Shown here: positions 9,418 to 20,228 of the stretch, one piece after another
Numbering within the stretch: position 1 is the first letter of the stretch
Layout of the letters: every line of letters starts with the position of its first letter
Assembly (NCBI RefSeq): GCF_900007165.1
Contig: NZ_CYGY02000023.1
Location: forward strand, 62,001-126,000
Source of the DNA: Paraburkholderia piptadeniae
GTDB lineage: Bacteria > Pseudomonadota > Gammaproteobacteria > Burkholderiales > Burkholderiaceae
Direction of reading: 5' to 3'
DNA length: 64,000 nt
Program-made: the position numbers and the translations under genes
Notes under the pieces: generated by a model
Database searches by the model: none
Told to the model about the DNA's origin: nothing
The model's input: the letters and a program-made list of their open reading frames with translations, nothing else

Positions 9418-10425
9418 ATGCTCACGTTTCAGCAAATCATCCTGACGCTGCAATCCTATTGGGACAAGCAGGGTTGCGCGCTGCTCCAGCCGATCGACAT
9501 GGAAGTCGGCGCGGGCACGTCCCACGTCCATACGTTCCTGCGCGCGATCGGCCCCGAGCCGTGGCGCGCTGCGTACGTCCAGCCGTCGCGCCGCCCGAAA
9601 GACGGCCGCTACGGCGAGAATCCGAACCGCCTGCAGCACTACTACCAGTATCAGGTGGTGCTGAAGCCCGCGCCGGAAAACATCCTCGACCTGTACCTCG
9701 GATCGCTCGAAGCGCTTGGCTTCGACCTGAAGCAGAACGACGTGCGCTTCGTCGAGGACGATTGGGAAAATCCGACGCTCGGCGCATGGGGTCTCGGCTG
9801 GGAAGTGTGGCTGAACGGCATGGAAGTGACGCAGTTCACGTACTTCCAGCAGGTGGGCGGACTCGACTGCAAGCCGGTGCTCGGCGAAATCACCTACGGT
9901 CTCGAACGTCTCGCGATGTATCTGCAGAAGGTCGAGAACGTCTATGACCTGATCTGGACCGAGTGGGAAGAAGAAGGCCCGAACGGTCCCGAACTGCGCC
10001 GCCTCACGTACGGCGACGTGTATCACCAGAACGAAGTCGAGCAGTCGACGTACAACTTCGAACAGGCCAACACCGACTTGCTGTTCACGTTCTTCAACAG
10101 CTACGAGAGCGAAGCGAAGCGCATGATCGAAGTGCCGCTCGCGCTGCCCGCTTACGAGCTCGTGCTGAAGGCCGCTCACACATTCAACCTGCTCGACGCG
10201 CGCGGCGCGATCTCGGTGACGGAGCGCGCGGCTTACATCGGCCGCATTCGCGCGCTGTCGCGCCTCGTTGCGCAAGCGTATTACGACTCGCGCGAAAAGC
10301 TCGGCTTCCCGATGCTCGGCAATCCCGTGCACCGCGTGCCCGGCCTCACCACCGACGAACAGGACGCCGCGCTGCCCGCGTGGGCGCCGCCGCTCAAAGT
10401 CGAACGCAAGATCGATCAGGACTGA
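9418..10425 (+). CDS. glyQ: Glycine-tRNA ligase alpha subunit
   Basis: A 335-residue class II catalytic subunit of the bacterial heterotetrameric (alpha2-beta2) GlyRS. It opens with [20 protein letters not shown] and contains the family segments [19 protein letters not shown] and [19 protein letters not shown]. It is about 30 residues longer than the E. coli subunit, with an extra proline-rich C-terminal tail (about 305-335). The beta subunit begins 15 nt after its stop, so the two form one transcription unit. Confidence 0.98.
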   Translation: MLTFQQIILTLQSYWDKQGCALLQPIDMEVGAGTSHVHTFLRAIGPEPWRAAYVQPSRRPKDGRYGENPNRLQHYYQYQVVLKPAPENILDLYLGSLEALGFDLKQNDVRFVEDDWENPTLGAWGLGWEVWLNGMEVTQFTYFQQVGGLDCKPVLGEITYGLERLAMYLQKVENVYDLIWTEWEEEGPNGPELRRLTYGDVYHQNEVEQSTYNFEQANTDLLFTFFNSYESEAKRMIEVPLALPAYELVLKAAHTFNLLDARGAISVTERAAYIGRIRALSRLVAQAYYDSREKLGFPMLGNPVHRVPGLTTDEQDAALPAWAPPLKVERKIDQD

Positions 10426-10440
10426 CGAGACCAAGAAGAC

Positions 10441-12540
10441 ATGACGCAATCCCATCAAGCCACCCTGCTCGTCGAACTGCTGACCGAGGAACTGCCGCCC
10501 AAAGCGCTCGCGCGTCTTGGCGATGCGTTCGCGGAAGGCCTCGCGCAACGCCTCGCCGCGCGCGATCTGATCGAAGGCGAACTGTCGTTCCAGCGTTACG
10601 CCACGCCGCGCCGTCTCGCCGTGGCCGTGAAGAACGTGCGCACTGTCGCGCCGGAAAAACACGTGCGCGAAAAAGTGCTGCCCGTCTCCGTCGCGCTCGA
10701 TGCAAACGGCCAGCCCACGCCGCCGCTCGCGAAGAAGCTCGCGGCGCTCGGCTTCCCCGATTTCTCGGTGAGCGATCTCGAACGCGCGAACGACGGCAAG
10801 GCCGAAGCGTTCTTCCTGCGCTACGCGGCGCCCGGCGCGACGCTCGCCGAAGGACTGCAAGCGGCGCTCGACGAAACGCTCGCGAAGCTGCCCATTCCGA
10901 AGGTCATGACATATCAGCGCCCGGACGGCTCGAACGTGCAGTTCGTGCGCCCCGTGCATCGCCTCACAGTGCTGCATGACAACCAAGTCGTGCCCGTCAC
11001 CGCGTTCGGCATCGACGCCGACGATACGACGCTCGGCCATCGCTTCCTGTCCGAAGGCTACGTGCAGATCCAGCACGCGGATCATTACGCCGAGACGCTG
11101 ATGCACAAGGGCCACGTGGTGCCGAATTTCGCGGACCGCAAGGAAGCGATTCGCACGCATCTGCTCGCGCACGCGAACGGCGACCAGGTGGTGATGCCCG
11201 AGTCGCTGCTCGACGAAGTGACGTCGCTGGTCGAATGGCCCGTCGTCTACGCGTGCAAGTTCGAGGACGAGTTCCTGCAAGTGCCGCAGGAATGCCTGAT
11301 CCTCACGATGCAGACGAACCAGAAGTATTTCGCGCTCACCGATGCGAACGGCAAGCTGCGCTCGCGCTTTCTGATCGTGTCGAACATCGAGACGAAGACG
11401 CCTGTCGAGATCGTCGAAGGCAACGAGCGTGTCGTGCGTCCGCGTCTCGCCGACGCGAAGTTCTTCTTCGAGCACGACAAGAAGAAGCCGCTCGCCGAGC
11501 GCGTGCCGCGACTTGCGAACGTCGTCTATCACAACAAGCTCGGCTCGGCGCTGCAACGCGTCGAGCGCGTCGAAGCGCTGTCTGCTGCGATTGCGCAGAT
11601 GATCGGCGCGGACGTCGCGCTCGCGAAGCGCGGCGCGCATCTCGCGAAGGCCGACCTGCTGACCGACATGGTCGGCGAATTCCCCGAGCTGCAAGGCACG
11701 ATGGGCACGTACTACGCGCGCCACGACGGCGAGCCGGAAGAAGTCGCGCTCGCGTGCACGGAACACTATCAGCCGCGCTTCTCCGGCGACGCATTGCCGT
11801 CGACGGCGACGGGAACGGTCGTCGCGCTCGCCGACAAGCTCGAAACGATCGTCGGCATCTGGGGCATCGGCCTTCAGCCTACGGGCGAAAAAGATCCGTT
11901 CGCGCTGCGCCGTCACGCGCTCGGCGTGCTGCGCATTCTCGTCGAGAAGCAGTTGCCCATCGATCTCGTCGAGCTGCTGCGCGCCGCTTACTCACAATTC
12001 ACGAACGTGCCGAATGTCGCCGATTCGACGCAAGCGATCTACGAGTTCTGCATCGACCGTCTGCGCGGCCTGCTGCGCGAGCGCGGCTATGCCGTCGGCG
12101 AAGTCGATGCCGTGCTCGCGCTGAACCCGACGCGCTTCGACGACATCGTCGCGCGTCTGGATGCCGTGCGCGAATTCGCTGCGCTCGCCGAAGCAGCATC
12201 GCTTGCGGCCGCGAACAAGCGCATCTCGAACATCCTGAAGAAGTCGGAAGGCGCGAAGGTCGACGGCGTGGATATCGCGCTGCTCGTCGAAGCGGCCGAA
12301 AAGGCACTGCATGCGCAACTCGAACAGGTCACGCCGCGCGTGCAGTCGCAACTGGCCGAGCGTCAGTACACGGGCGCGCTGTCGGCGCTCGCGGCGCTGC
12401 GCGAACCCGTCGATACGTTCTTCAACGACGTGATGGTCAATGCCGAAGATCCGGCGCTGCGCGCGAATCGTCTCGCGCTGCTCGGCGCGCTGCATCAGCA
12501 GATGAACTGCGTCGCCGATATTTCTCGCCTCGCCGCCTGA
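10441..12540 (+). CDS. glyS: Glycine-tRNA ligase beta subunit
   Basis: A 699-residue subunit that binds tRNA-Gly and completes the alpha2-beta2 GlyRS. It starts with the typical [15 protein letters not shown] motif, followed by the [10 protein letters not shown] segment, an HD-like central region ([16 protein letters not shown]) and a C-terminal anticodon-binding DALR-like domain. Length matches the family (about 690). gmhB begins 10 nt downstream, so the unit probably continues. Confidence 0.98.
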   Translation: MTQSHQATLLVELLTEELPPKALARLGDAFAEGLAQRLAARDLIEGELSFQRYATPRRLAVAVKNVRTVAPEKHVREKVLPVSVALDANGQPTPPLAKKLAALGFPDFSVSDLERANDGKAEAFFLRYAAPGATLAEGLQAALDETLAKLPIPKVMTYQRPDGSNVQFVRPVHRLTVLHDNQVVPVTAFGIDADDTTLGHRFLSEGYVQIQHADHYAETLMHKGHVVPNFADRKEAIRTHLLAHANGDQVVMPESLLDEVTSLVEWPVVYACKFEDEFLQVPQECLILTMQTNQKYFALTDANGKLRSRFLIVSNIETKTPVEIVEGNERVVRPRLADAKFFFEHDKKKPLAERVPRLANVVYHNKLGSALQRVERVEALSAAIAQMIGADVALAKRGAHLAKADLLTDMVGEFPELQGTMGTYYARHDGEPEEVALACTEHYQPRFSGDALPSTATGTVVALADKLETIVGIWGIGLQPTGEKDPFALRRHALGVLRILVEKQLPIDLVELLRAAYSQFTNVPNVADSTQAIYEFCIDRLRGLLRERGYAVGEVDAVLALNPTRFDDIVARLDAVREFAALAEAASLAAANKRISNILKKSEGAKVDGVDIALLVEAAEKALHAQLEQVTPRVQSQLAERQYTGALSALAALREPVDTFFNDVMVNAEDPALRANRLALLGALHQQMNCVADISRLAA

Positions 12541-12550
12541 GCACCACATC

Positions 12551-13111
12551 ATGCCGATTAGCGCAAAGAAACTCGTGGTGCTCGACAGGGACGGCGTGAT
12601 CAACGTCGACTCGGACGCGTACATCAAGTCGCCCGACGAGTGGGTTGCCCTGCCCGGCAGCCTCGAAGCGATCGCGCGGCTGAATCAGGCCGGTTATCGC
12701 GTGGCCATCGCGACGAACCAGTCGGGCATCGGCCGTGGTCTGTTCGACATGAACGCGCTCAACGCAATGCATCTGAAGATGCATCGCGCGGCAGCGGCTG
12801 TTGGCGCGCGCATCGACGCGGTGTTCTTCTGCCCACACACGGCGGAAGATCACTGCGAGTGCCGCAAGCCGAAGCCCGGCATGCTGAAGCTGATTGCCGA
12901 GCGCTTCGAGATCGAGCCGTCCGAAACGCCCGCAGTCGGCGATTCGCTGCGCGATCTGCAGGCGGCCGCCGCGCTCGGTTTCATCCCGCATCTGGTGCTG
13001 ACGGGCAAGGGCAAGAAGACGCTCGCGGCAGGCGGCCTGCCCGAAGGCACGCGCGTGCACGACGACTTGCGCGCCTTCGCGCTCGACTTCCTCGCCGAAG
13101 AACAAGAATGA
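12551..13111 (+). CDS. gmhB: D-glycero-beta-D-manno-heptose-1,7-bisphosphate 7-phosphatase
   Basis: A 186-residue HAD-superfamily phosphatase of ADP-heptose synthesis for the LPS inner core. The nucleophile motif is LDRDGVIN with D12 and D14. The zinc-binding loop typical of GmhB is present as C94, H96, C102 and C104 (CPHTAEDHCEC). The VGDSLRDLQAA segment supplies the late Asp. It lies between glyS and a plsC-like gene with short gaps, which suggests co-transcription with envelope lipid synthesis. Confidence 0.93.
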   Translation: MPISAKKLVVLDRDGVINVDSDAYIKSPDEWVALPGSLEAIARLNQAGYRVAIATNQSGIGRGLFDMNALNAMHLKMHRAAAAVGARIDAVFFCPHTAEDHCECRKPKPGMLKLIAERFEIEPSETPAVGDSLRDLQAAAALGFIPHLVLTGKGKKTLAAGGLPEGTRVHDDLRAFALDFLAEEQE

Positions 13112-13148
13112 CGCGCACGAGCGCGCCCTCATCTCACCGACCACACCG

Positions 13149-13907
13149 ATGCGCTTCATCCGATCGCTGTTGCTGCTGATCTTCTTCGCGGTCTTCACGA
13201 TTCCGTACGCGACCGCGTGCTTCTTCGCGTTTCCGTTCATGCGCGCCGACAACCGCTACTGGATGGCTGTCGGCTGGTGCCGCGTGACGCTCGCCGTCGT
13301 GCGCGTGCTCAACGGCATCCGCTACGAAGTGCAAGGCATGGAGAATCTGCCGCGCGGTCCGGCTGTGCTGCTGTCGAAGCATCAGTCCGCGTGGGAGACG
13401 GTCGCGTTCCCCGCGCTGATGCCGCGACCGCTGTGCTATGTATTCAAGCGCGAATTGCTGTACGTGCCGTTCTTCGGCTGGACACTCGGCATGCTGAAGA
13501 TGATTCACATCGACCGCAAGGAAGGCAAGAACGCGTTTGCGTCGGTGACGAGGCAGGGCGCGCGCCGCATGTCGGAAGGCGCATGGGTCATCATGTTCCC
13601 CGAAGGCACGCGCACGCCGACGGGCAAGCAGGGCAAGTACAAGACGGGCGGCGCGCGCTTCGCGGTCGCGACGGGCGCCGTCGTCGTTCCCATTGCGCAC
13701 AACGCGGGACGCGTGTGGCCACGCAACTCGTTTACGAAATATCCGGGTATAGTCACAGTGTCGATCGGCAAACCGATCGACACCACCGGGCTCACGCCCG
13801 ACGAAGTGAACACGCGCGTCGAAACGTGGATCGAAGCCGAAATGCGCCGCATCGATCCAGCCGCCTACGGTGTCGAGCAGAATACGCCCGCCGCCGCCCG
13901 TATCTGA
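13149..13907 (+). CDS. plsC: 1-acyl-sn-glycerol-3-phosphate acyltransferase (PlsC family)
   Basis: A 252-residue membrane-associated acyltransferase that would make phosphatidic acid from lysophosphatidic acid. An N-terminal hydrophobic helix (about 5-30) precedes the acyltransferase domain. The first catalytic motif reads HQSAWE (H78 to E83), an HX4E form in place of the common HX4D. The second key motif FPEGTRTP (150-157) is intact. Start ATG at 13149; the gene is 37 nt after gmhB. PlsC paralogues are frequent in this group, so which acyl donor or lipid it serves is uncertain. Confidence 0.88.
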   Translation: MRFIRSLLLLIFFAVFTIPYATACFFAFPFMRADNRYWMAVGWCRVTLAVVRVLNGIRYEVQGMENLPRGPAVLLSKHQSAWETVAFPALMPRPLCYVFKRELLYVPFFGWTLGMLKMIHIDRKEGKNAFASVTRQGARRMSEGAWVIMFPEGTRTPTGKQGKYKTGGARFAVATGAVVVPIAHNAGRVWPRNSFTKYPGIVTVSIGKPIDTTGLTPDEVNTRVETWIEAEMRRIDPAAYGVEQNTPAAARI

Positions 13908-13976
13908 CGCGCCACGCCGCAACAGGCATGTGCAACACGCGTGCCTTGCCCGACGTATCAGCGCGAAGTGAGTCCG

Positions 13977-14834
13977 ATGCAGAAGTCTCCAAAGCCGCAG
14001 CCTGCTGCGGCGCTCGATAGCCGGCAACTCGATCTGCCGCTCTTCGACGAGCCGGGCCAGTCTGCCGCGCCGCCGCAGTCCAAGCCCGCCGTTCCCCTCG
14101 CTCCCGACGGTTCCAAACTGCGCAGCGTCACGCTCGGCGCGCGCACGTTGTTTTACGCGTTGAAGCGCTCGTCGCGCCGCTCGATTGGCTTTGCGATCGA
14201 CAGCACGGGTCTCACGATCACGGCGCCGCGCTGGGTCACGCTCACGGACATCGAAACGGCGATCGCCGAAAAGCAGCGCTGGATTTTCACGAAGCTCACC
14301 GAATGGCAGACGCGCACCGAACAGCGCGTGATGCCGCGCGTCGACTGGAAAGACGGCGCGGAACTGCCGTATCTCGGACAGACCGTGCGCGTGACGCTTG
14401 CGGCGCCGAACGGCCTCGTCGCATTCGATGCCGAACAGAATGTGCTCGCGCTGCCGTTGCCCGCGCACGCCGATCCGCAGCAGATCAAGGACCGCGTGCA
14501 AGGCTGGCTCCAAGGCGAGGCGAAGCGCATCTTCGGTGAACGCCTCGATGTGTATGCGCAGAAGCTGGGCGTCACGTATCGCGCGTATGCGTTGTCATCG
14601 GCGGCGACGCGCTGGGGCAGTTGTTCGAGCGACGGCAAGATCCGGCTGAACTGGCGGCTGATTCACTTCCCGCTGTCGATCATCGACTATGTGGCCGCGC
14701 ACGAGCTCGCGCATCTGCGCGAGATGAACCACAGTCCGCGCTTCTGGCAGACGGTCGAATCGATCTTCCCCGAGTTCAAGGAAGCGCGGCAGACGCTCAA
14801 GCATCATCCGCCCGAGTTGCTGCCTACGCTGTAA
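13977..14834 (+). CDS. YgjP-like (M48/SprT-type) zinc metallopeptidase-domain protein
   Basis: A 285-residue protein with the metallopeptidase motif HELAH (242-246) and a third His at 252 in the context EMNHSPRFW, typical of the YgjP/DUF45 family. The preceding segment TRWGSCSSDGKIRLNWRL is a family hallmark. The first 45 residues are low-complexity, rich in proline and alanine. ATG at 13977 is chosen; GTG codons at 13968 and 13941 are in-frame alternatives. The cellular substrate is not known. It ends just before a strong bidirectional terminator. Confidence 0.85.
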   Translation: MQKSPKPQPAAALDSRQLDLPLFDEPGQSAAPPQSKPAVPLAPDGSKLRSVTLGARTLFYALKRSSRRSIGFAIDSTGLTITAPRWVTLTDIETAIAEKQRWIFTKLTEWQTRTEQRVMPRVDWKDGAELPYLGQTVRVTLAAPNGLVAFDAEQNVLALPLPAHADPQQIKDRVQGWLQGEAKRIFGERLDVYAQKLGVTYRAYALSSAATRWGSCSSDGKIRLNWRLIHFPLSIIDYVAAHELAHLREMNHSPRFWQTVESIFPEFKEARQTLKHHPPELLPTL

Positions 14835-14839
14835 AGCAA

Positions 14840-14875
14840 AAAGCGCCGGACTCATCATCCGGCGCTTTCGTTTTT
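14840..14875. terminator. Bidirectional intrinsic terminator between the metallopeptidase gene and gloA
   Basis: An 11-bp perfect stem AAAGCGCCGGA / TCCGGCGCTTT (14840-14850 and 14858-14868) with a 7-nt loop is flanked by A-rich sequence on the left and TTTCGTTTTT on the right. It should stop both the plus-strand operon and the convergent gloA transcript. Confidence 0.85.
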
Positions 14876-14878
14876 ACA

Positions 14879-15265
14879 TCACGACTTCTTTTGAATGAAC
14901 TCGATCTTGTAGCCGTCCGGGTCGGTGACGAATGCAATGACAGTCGTGCCGTGCTTCATCGGACCGGCTTCGCGCACCACCGTGCCGCCCTGCTGCTTGA
15001 TCTTCTCACATGCCGCGTACGCATCGTCGACTTCGACGGCGAGGTGGCCGAATGCGTTGCCCATGTCGTACGACTCGGTGTCCCAGTTGTGGGTGAGCTC
15101 GATCACCGTGCCGTCTTTTTCATCTTCGTAGCCGACGAAGGCGAGCGTGAACTTGCCTTCCGGATAGTCATTGCGGCGCAGCACTTTCATGCCGAGCAGC
15201 TCCGTGTAGAACTTGATCGAGCGGTCGAGATTGCCGACTCGAAGCATCGTGTGAAGAAGGCGCAT
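14879..15265 (-). CDS. gloA: Lactoylglutathione lyase (glyoxalase I)
   Basis: A 128-residue VOC enzyme that converts the methylglyoxal-glutathione hemithioacetal to S-D-lactoylglutathione. The metal ligands H5, E56, H74 and E122 fall at exactly the E. coli GlxI numbering. The opening [20 protein letters not shown] and the end [11 protein letters not shown] are family-typical. It is transcribed alone, ending at the bidirectional terminator. Confidence 0.96.
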   Translation of the reverse strand: MRLLHTMLRVGNLDRSIKFYTELLGMKVLRRNDYPEGKFTLAFVGYEDEKDGTVIELTHNWDTESYDMGNAFGHLAVEVDDAYAACEKIKQQGGTVVREAGPMKHGTTVIAFVTDPDGYKIEFIQKKS

Positions 15266-15376
15266 CGTGTACTCCCCTGTTGCCTGATGATGTCGAGGAC
15301 GACAATGTACAGAAAAAGCCGCGCGTTCGCTGACGGCGAAGTCACGGCGTCGTCCACGTTCGCGTGCGCAGCGTGC

Positions 15377-16504
15377 TCAGAACAGATGCCGCAGCCCCGC
15401 CATCATGCCGATCTGCGAGCCCTTCTGCGCGAGGCCGACGCCGTTGACGCCCTGCAATTGTGCGCCAATCAGGTCGCCGCGATACAACGCATAATCGGCT
15501 TCGAGATAGACGTCCGTGCGTTTGGACAGGTTGTAGTCGGCGACCAGTTGATACTGCCACGCGGAGCCGTCCTGCGCATGCGTCTTGCCGTCCTGCAAGG
15601 TCCGCCACACGTTCGCAGCGAAATGCCATGCGGCGCCCACCTGCTGCGTGATGCCGCCCAGTATCATGCGCCGGCGCGAAAAGTCGGTGTACTTTAGCGC
15701 GGCCAGCACGGGGGCCGTGAACGGACCGTTCGCGAAGTTCGAAAAGCCCGGGTCGTTGCGGTTGACGATATAACCGAGCGCGAAGCGCGTCTGGTCCCAT
15801 GTGTACGATGCGCCGAACGTCCACGCTTTCGCGGTGCTTCCGTTCACCGAATCGCGCGTCTCCTCGTACGCGCCGCCGAAATTCACGGGCCCGCCGTGCG
15901 GCGTATAAGCGGCGGCCGCGCCGAACTGCGAGCCATACGACGTATGCCCCGCGACGCCGCCGAACGCATAGGCCGCCGAGAACAACAGGTCATGCGTACG
16001 CGCCTGATACTGCACCTGATTGCTCGTCCAGATGCCGCCCGACATCGTCACTTCCGGCTGGAAGCTGAAGTCGTACGGAATCCACGGATTGCTGCCATAG
16101 CCGCCGATCGTGATGCCCTCGATCAGCACATTCGGCATGCGCCCGAAGATCAGCTTGCCATACGACGACGACTGCACGCCGATCTGCGCTTCGTTGAAGA
16201 ACGGCAGAGTCGGGTCGCTCTGACCGCTGTTGATGAAGATGCGATTTTCAAGCTTGAAGAAGGTGGACCAGCCGCCGCCCAGGTCCTCGACGCCGCGCAA
16301 GCCCCAGCGGCTTTCCGACATGCCGCCGTTGCCGAGGCCCACGCTCGAATCGCCCTTCGTGTTCACGTGCGTCATATAGCGGACGCTTTCGTCAACGATT
16401 CCGTATAGCGTGACGCTCGATTGCGCGTGCGCCGTCGTAGTCGTCAACACGGGCGCAAGCGCCGCGCAGGCGCAAAACAGAAGCCTCTTGCTCACCATCG
16501 TCAT
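15377..16504 (-). CDS. Gram-negative porin (OmpC-like, betaproteobacterial type)
   Basis: A 375-residue outer-membrane general porin. It has a signal peptide (about 1-27, cleaving after AHA and before QSSVTLYG), the opening beta-strand SVTLYGIVDES typical of Burkholderiaceae porins, aromatic-girdle beta-strands throughout, and a terminal phenylalanine (LRHLF) for BAM recognition. Start ATG at 16504 has GGAG seven bases upstream; a second ATG two codons later (16498) is possible. It is monocistronic between gloA and rsmA. Substrate preference cannot be read. Confidence 0.92.
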   Translation of the reverse strand: MTMVSKRLLFCACAALAPVLTTTTAHAQSSVTLYGIVDESVRYMTHVNTKGDSSVGLGNGGMSESRWGLRGVEDLGGGWSTFFKLENRIFINSGQSDPTLPFFNEAQIGVQSSSYGKLIFGRMPNVLIEGITIGGYGSNPWIPYDFSFQPEVTMSGGIWTSNQVQYQARTHDLLFSAAYAFGGVAGHTSYGSQFGAAAAYTPHGGPVNFGGAYEETRDSVNGSTAKAWTFGASYTWDQTRFALGYIVNRNDPGFSNFANGPFTAPVLAALKYTDFSRRRMILGGITQQVGAAWHFAANVWRTLQDGKTHAQDGSAWQYQLVADYNLSKRTDVYLEADYALYRGDLIGAQLQGVNGVGLAQKGSQIGMMAGLRHLF

Positions 16505-16631
16505 ACCGTCTCCTCAACCAGCATGCATTCGAATTGAATTGCCAGGGAAAGCCATAAAGCGGTGCGGCCGCCGGCGCGAATGGGCGAGCGCAGGCAAATG
16601 CGTAAGATTAATCTGTGTGATGCGTCAGAAA

Positions 16632-16660
16632 GATAAAAGAAAGCCCGCGTGTTGCGGGCT
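16632..16660 (-). terminator. Intrinsic terminator of the lptD-surA-pdxA-rsmA unit
   Basis: A 7-bp stem AGCCCGC / GCGGGCT (16642-16648 and 16654-16660) with a GTGTT loop is followed on the minus strand by the T-rich TTCTTTTATC. It lies about 50 nt beyond the rsmA stop and upstream of the porin promoter region. Confidence 0.75.
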
Positions 16661-16710
16661 GTCTACACTGATCCGTGCGAATGCAACGAGGGACGCTGCA
16701 TGATCTCCGG

Positions 16711-17541
16711 CTAGCCGCCCGCTGCGCGCGAAACGGCCTGCGCGACGGCCACATATTCTTCGACGGGCACGTCTTCGGCGCGGCGTTGCAGATCGAAGCC
16801 GAGCGCCTCGAAATCGACGGTATCGCGGTAGCTCGTCAGCGTGTTGCGCAGCATCTTGCGCCGCTGCGAGAACGCCGCCGTGACGAGGTTGCCGAGCGTC
16901 TTTTCATCGACGACTGGCAGTTCGTGCGGCGCGTACGGAATCATGCGGACGATGGCCGAATCCACTTTCGGCGGCGGCTGGAACGATTCGGGCGGCACGT
17001 CGAGCAGCTTGTCGATTACATAGCGGTACTGCAGCATCACCGAAAGCCGGCTGAACGCTTTGCTGCCGGGCTCCGCGACCATGCGCTCGACCACTTCGTT
17101 CTGCAGCATGAAGTGCTGGTCGATCACGCGCCCGGCGAAAGTGGCGAGATGAAACAGCAGCGGACTGGAAATGTTGTACGGCAGATTGCCGACGATGCGC
17201 AGCGTCGGCTTGTCGCCCTCCGCCGCGAGCGAGCCGAAGTCGAACGCGAGCGCGTCGCCTTCGTGCAGCTCGAGCAGATCGCCGAACTTCTTCTTCAGGC
17301 GCCCGATCAGATCGCGGTCCAGTTCGACGGCATGCAGCGGCGCTTCGGGCGTCGCGAGACGCTCGATCAGCGGCCCGGTGAGCGCGCCCAGCCCCGGCCC
17401 GATTTCGACCATGCGTTCGCCGCGTTGCGGACGGATCACGTCGACGATCGAATCGATGATGCCGAGGTCGACGAGAAAATTCTGTCCGAAGCGCTTGCGC
17501 GCGAAGTGGCCCTGGTGCTGTCTGCTTGAACTGTTGGACAT
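16711..17541 (-). CDS. rsmA: 16S rRNA (adenine1518-N6/adenine1519-N6)-dimethyltransferase
   Basis: A 276-residue SAM-dependent methyltransferase (KsgA) that dimethylates A1518 and A1519 in the 3' hairpin of 16S rRNA during 30S assembly. Visible motifs are [20 protein letters not shown] (motif I) and the catalytic [13 protein letters not shown]. It is the last gene of the lptD-surA-pdxA-rsmA cluster, 20 nt after pdxA, and is followed by an intrinsic terminator. Confidence 0.97.
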   Translation of the reverse strand: MSNSSSRQHQGHFARKRFGQNFLVDLGIIDSIVDVIRPQRGERMVEIGPGLGALTGPLIERLATPEAPLHAVELDRDLIGRLKKKFGDLLELHEGDALAFDFGSLAAEGDKPTLRIVGNLPYNISSPLLFHLATFAGRVIDQHFMLQNEVVERMVAEPGSKAFSRLSVMLQYRYVIDKLLDVPPESFQPPPKVDSAIVRMIPYAPHELPVVDEKTLGNLVTAAFSQRRKMLRNTLTSYRDTVDFEALGFDLQRRAEDVPVEEYVAVAQAVSRAAGG

Positions 17542-17561
17542 CGAAGAAGCTTACGAAAAAA

Positions 17562-18563
17562 TCACGCGGCGCGGCGGTTGCGCGCCATGGAAACCGCGGT
17601 GTCGATGGCGGCGATCAGGCTGCCCGCGTCCGCGCGGCCCGTGCCCGCGAGGTCGAGCGCCGTGCCGTGATCGACGGAAGTGCGAATGATGGGCAAGCCC
17701 AGCGTCACGTTGATGCCCTCGCCGAACGTCGCGTATTTGAGCACGGGCAGGCCCTGGTCATGGAACATCGCGAGCACGCAATCGGCTTCATTCAGATAGC
17801 GCGGCTGGAACAGCGTGTCGGCGGGATACGGGCCGCGCGCGTCGATGCCCTGCCCGTTGGCCAGCTTCAGCGCGGGCGAAATCACGTCGATCTCCTCGCG
17901 GCCGAGATAGCCATTCTCGCCCGCATGCGGATTAAGGCCCGTGACGAGAATGCGCGGCGCGGGCAAGCCGAAATGATGGCGCAGATCGTGATCGATGATG
18001 CGCAACGTATCGACGAGCCCATCGACGGTCAATGCCGCCGACACGTCCTTCAAAGGCAGGTGCGTGGTCGCGAGCGCGACACGGAGCGGCCGCGCGCCCG
18101 TGCCCGCGAGCATCATCACGACGCGCGGCGTGTGCGTGCGTTCGGCGAGATATTCCGTGTGGCCGGTGAAGGGCACGCCTGCATCGTTGATCGTGCTCTT
18201 TTGCAGCGGCGCGGTGACGATTGCATCGAACGTGCCGGCAAGCGCGCCGTCGATCGCGGCATCGAGCAGGCCGAGCACGTACGGACCGTTTTTCGCATCG
18301 AGCTTGCCCGCCTGCGCCGGCACGGCGAGCGCGTGATGCTGCGTCGCGATGCGACGCCCCTGCTGCGCCGCCCAGTCGATCCCGATGGCCTTCGCGCGCT
18401 CGGCCAGCAGGCCGCTGTCGCCGAGCACCGTGAAATGCGCATCGTGCCAGTGCGCGCCCGCTGCGGCGAGCGCCAGTGCCGTCAGTTCAGGACCGACGCC
18501 GGCCGGCTCGCCCGTGGTAATCGCGATATTCAGCGGTGCGTTCGAGGACTGGTCAGCGGTCAT
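17562..18563 (-). CDS. pdxA: 4-hydroxythreonine-4-phosphate dehydrogenase
   Basis: A 333-residue NAD-dependent enzyme of deoxyxylulose-5-phosphate-dependent pyridoxal phosphate synthesis. The divalent-metal histidines are H168 (TTHLP), H213 ([10 protein letters not shown]) and H268 (MFHDQG), offset by two from the E. coli positions. The segment [10 protein letters not shown] opens the fold. It lies 14 nt after surA and 20 nt before rsmA. Confidence 0.97.
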   Translation of the reverse strand: MTADQSSNAPLNIAITTGEPAGVGPELTALALAAAGAHWHDAHFTVLGDSGLLAERAKAIGIDWAAQQGRRIATQHHALAVPAQAGKLDAKNGPYVLGLLDAAIDGALAGTFDAIVTAPLQKSTINDAGVPFTGHTEYLAERTHTPRVVMMLAGTGARPLRVALATTHLPLKDVSAALTVDGLVDTLRIIDHDLRHHFGLPAPRILVTGLNPHAGENGYLGREEIDVISPALKLANGQGIDARGPYPADTLFQPRYLNEADCVLAMFHDQGLPVLKYATFGEGINVTLGLPIIRTSVDHGTALDLAGTGRADAGSLIAAIDTAVSMARNRRAA

Positions 18564-18577
18564 GACGGCTCCGGAAT

Positions 18578-19948
18578 TTATTGCATCGATGTGCCCGTGA
18601 CAGGGCCTACCTTGTAGTCGACATACGCGGTGTCGCGCAGTTCACGCAGCCAGTCGGCATATGCCTGTTCCGCCTTGCGCTGGCCGATGGCCTGACGCGC
18701 GAGATCCATCTGCTGCGCAACCGAGCCTTCCGCTTCGCGGCGGCCCAGCACCTGGATCAGGTGGTAGCCGTATTCGCTTCGCACGGGTTCGCTGATCTGG
18801 CCGTCCTGCAGCGAGTTCATCGCCCGCTCGAACTCGGGCACCGTCTCGCCCGGGCTGATCCAGCCAAGATCGCCGCCTTGCGACGACGAGCCGTCCTGCG
18901 AGTAGGTGCGCGCGAACTTGTCGAAGTCGCCCTGGCCCGACTGGATGTCGCGCTTGATTTCGAGCAGCTTCTCGCGTGCCTGCGGTTCCGACATGCCTTC
19001 GCCGACGCGCAGCAGGATGTGGCGCACGTGGGTCTGCACGAGCTTCGTCGAATCGGCGGACGTGGCGCCCTGGCCCGAACGACGCTCGACGAGACGCACG
19101 ATCTCGAAACCGTCGCCAGTGCGGATCACGGACGGATTGACCTGGCCCGGACGCAGCGTCGAAGCCGCCGTCACGAATTCAGCCGGCAGTTTCGACGGCT
19201 GCTGAAAGCCCATGTCGCCGCCCTTCGATGCATCCGGCGCCTGCGAATTGGCCTTCGCGAGCCGTGCGAAGTTGCCGCCGTTCGACGCTTCCTGAAGCAG
19301 CGAATTCGCCTTGGCCTGCGCCGCCTCGATGTCCGTCTGCGATGCGTTGAGCGGCGCCTTCAGGAAGATGTGCTCGAAGTGCAGATCGGACGTGACACCC
19401 GCCGTCGGCCCGCGCTGGCTCGCGATGTAGTTCGCCACTTCGGCATCCGACACCGTGATCTTGCTGTCCACTTCCTTCTCGCGCAGACGCGACAGGATCA
19501 ACTCCGTCTTCGCGTCGCCCGTGAAGGTCGTCCAGGGCACGCCTTGCGCCTCGATGCGCGCGCGGTACATTTCGAGCGGCATGTTGTTCGCCTGCGCGAG
19601 ACGTTCGAGCGTGCGCTGCACCGTTGCGTCGTCGACGGTGATGCCGTCTTCGCGCGCCTTCTGCAACTGGATGCGCTCCAGCACCATCTGGTTGAGCACC
19701 TGCTGGCGCAGTTGATCGGCGGGCGGAATCGGCGCGTGCTGCTGGTTCAGCCGCTTCGTGATCAGGCCGACGCGCATGTCCAGCTCGCGCTGCGTGATGA
19801 CGCCGTTGTTGACCACAGCCGCGATCGTATCGACGGGTTGCGCGTTGTTGTTGCCGTTCAGCGCCTGCGCGTGCGCCGGAACCGCCAACAGAATGGATGC
19901 GGCCGCAGCGAGGCCGGTCGCGAACGTTGCCAGGCGAAGCTTTTTCAT
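18578..19948 (-). CDS. surA: Periplasmic chaperone / peptidyl-prolyl isomerase SurA
   Basis: A 456-residue periplasmic chaperone for outer-membrane proteins including LptD. The signal peptide is about 28 residues (ending AHA|QA). A SurA N-terminal domain is followed by two parvulin-type rotamase domains (about 180-285 and 300-400). The ATG at 19948 opens the signal sequence ([18 protein letters not shown]). The reading frame is open farther upstream, through a hairpin-repeat region, but that part is not protein-like. Co-orientation with lptD is the conserved arrangement. Confidence 0.96.
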   Translation of the reverse strand: MKKLRLATFATGLAAAASILLAVPAHAQALNGNNNAQPVDTIAAVVNNGVITQRELDMRVGLITKRLNQQHAPIPPADQLRQQVLNQMVLERIQLQKAREDGITVDDATVQRTLERLAQANNMPLEMYRARIEAQGVPWTTFTGDAKTELILSRLREKEVDSKITVSDAEVANYIASQRGPTAGVTSDLHFEHIFLKAPLNASQTDIEAAQAKANSLLQEASNGGNFARLAKANSQAPDASKGGDMGFQQPSKLPAEFVTAASTLRPGQVNPSVIRTGDGFEIVRLVERRSGQGATSADSTKLVQTHVRHILLRVGEGMSEPQAREKLLEIKRDIQSGQGDFDKFARTYSQDGSSSQGGDLGWISPGETVPEFERAMNSLQDGQISEPVRSEYGYHLIQVLGRREAEGSVAQQMDLARQAIGQRKAEQAYADWLRELRDTAYVDYKVGPVTGTSMQ

Positions 19949-19993
19949 GATTGCCACAGATACTCCAATGATGTCGGGCACGCTCGGCCCGTC

Positions 19994-20140
19994 TGTCGAC
20001 CAGAGTTGGCGTGTCGACTGGAGTTGCCGCTTTCGCGCGTACTCCCGTCCCATGCCTTGCTCTGGTCCCATGCAACGCGGTTGCGGTCGACGGTAGCTGG
20101 CGCTTCGGCGCCTTACTCCGATCCTATGCAACACAGTTGC
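19994..20140. repeat. Hairpin-forming intergenic repeat array (REP-like), copy 1
   Basis: At least two degenerate units plus a fragment share the pattern GTCGACTGGAGTTG-(GC-rich)-TACTCC-(G/C)-TCCCATGC. Each forms a hairpin in which GGAGT pairs with ACTCC and the inner arms pair around a TTCG or TTTC loop. It fills the lptD-surA gap. The same family occurs at 34153-34250. No tyrosine transposase of the REP-associated kind is seen in the window. Confidence 0.7.
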
Positions 20141-20228
20141 CTTTCCCTTCTGCGAACGACGCGACATCCGTCATTCGCGCCCCCCGTCATCCGCGACCCG
20201 GTCATTCCTGACCCGGTCCGCGCCCCGG

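Noticed and set aside
9406..11916. An 836-codon open frame on the minus strand across glyQ and glyS
   Set aside because: It is a shadow of the two GlyRS genes, with the same Arg/His bias and no domain.
15266..15376. Possible terminator after the porin gene
   Set aside because: A T-rich stretch is present on the minus strand, but no stem of more than about four pairs could be drawn with confidence.
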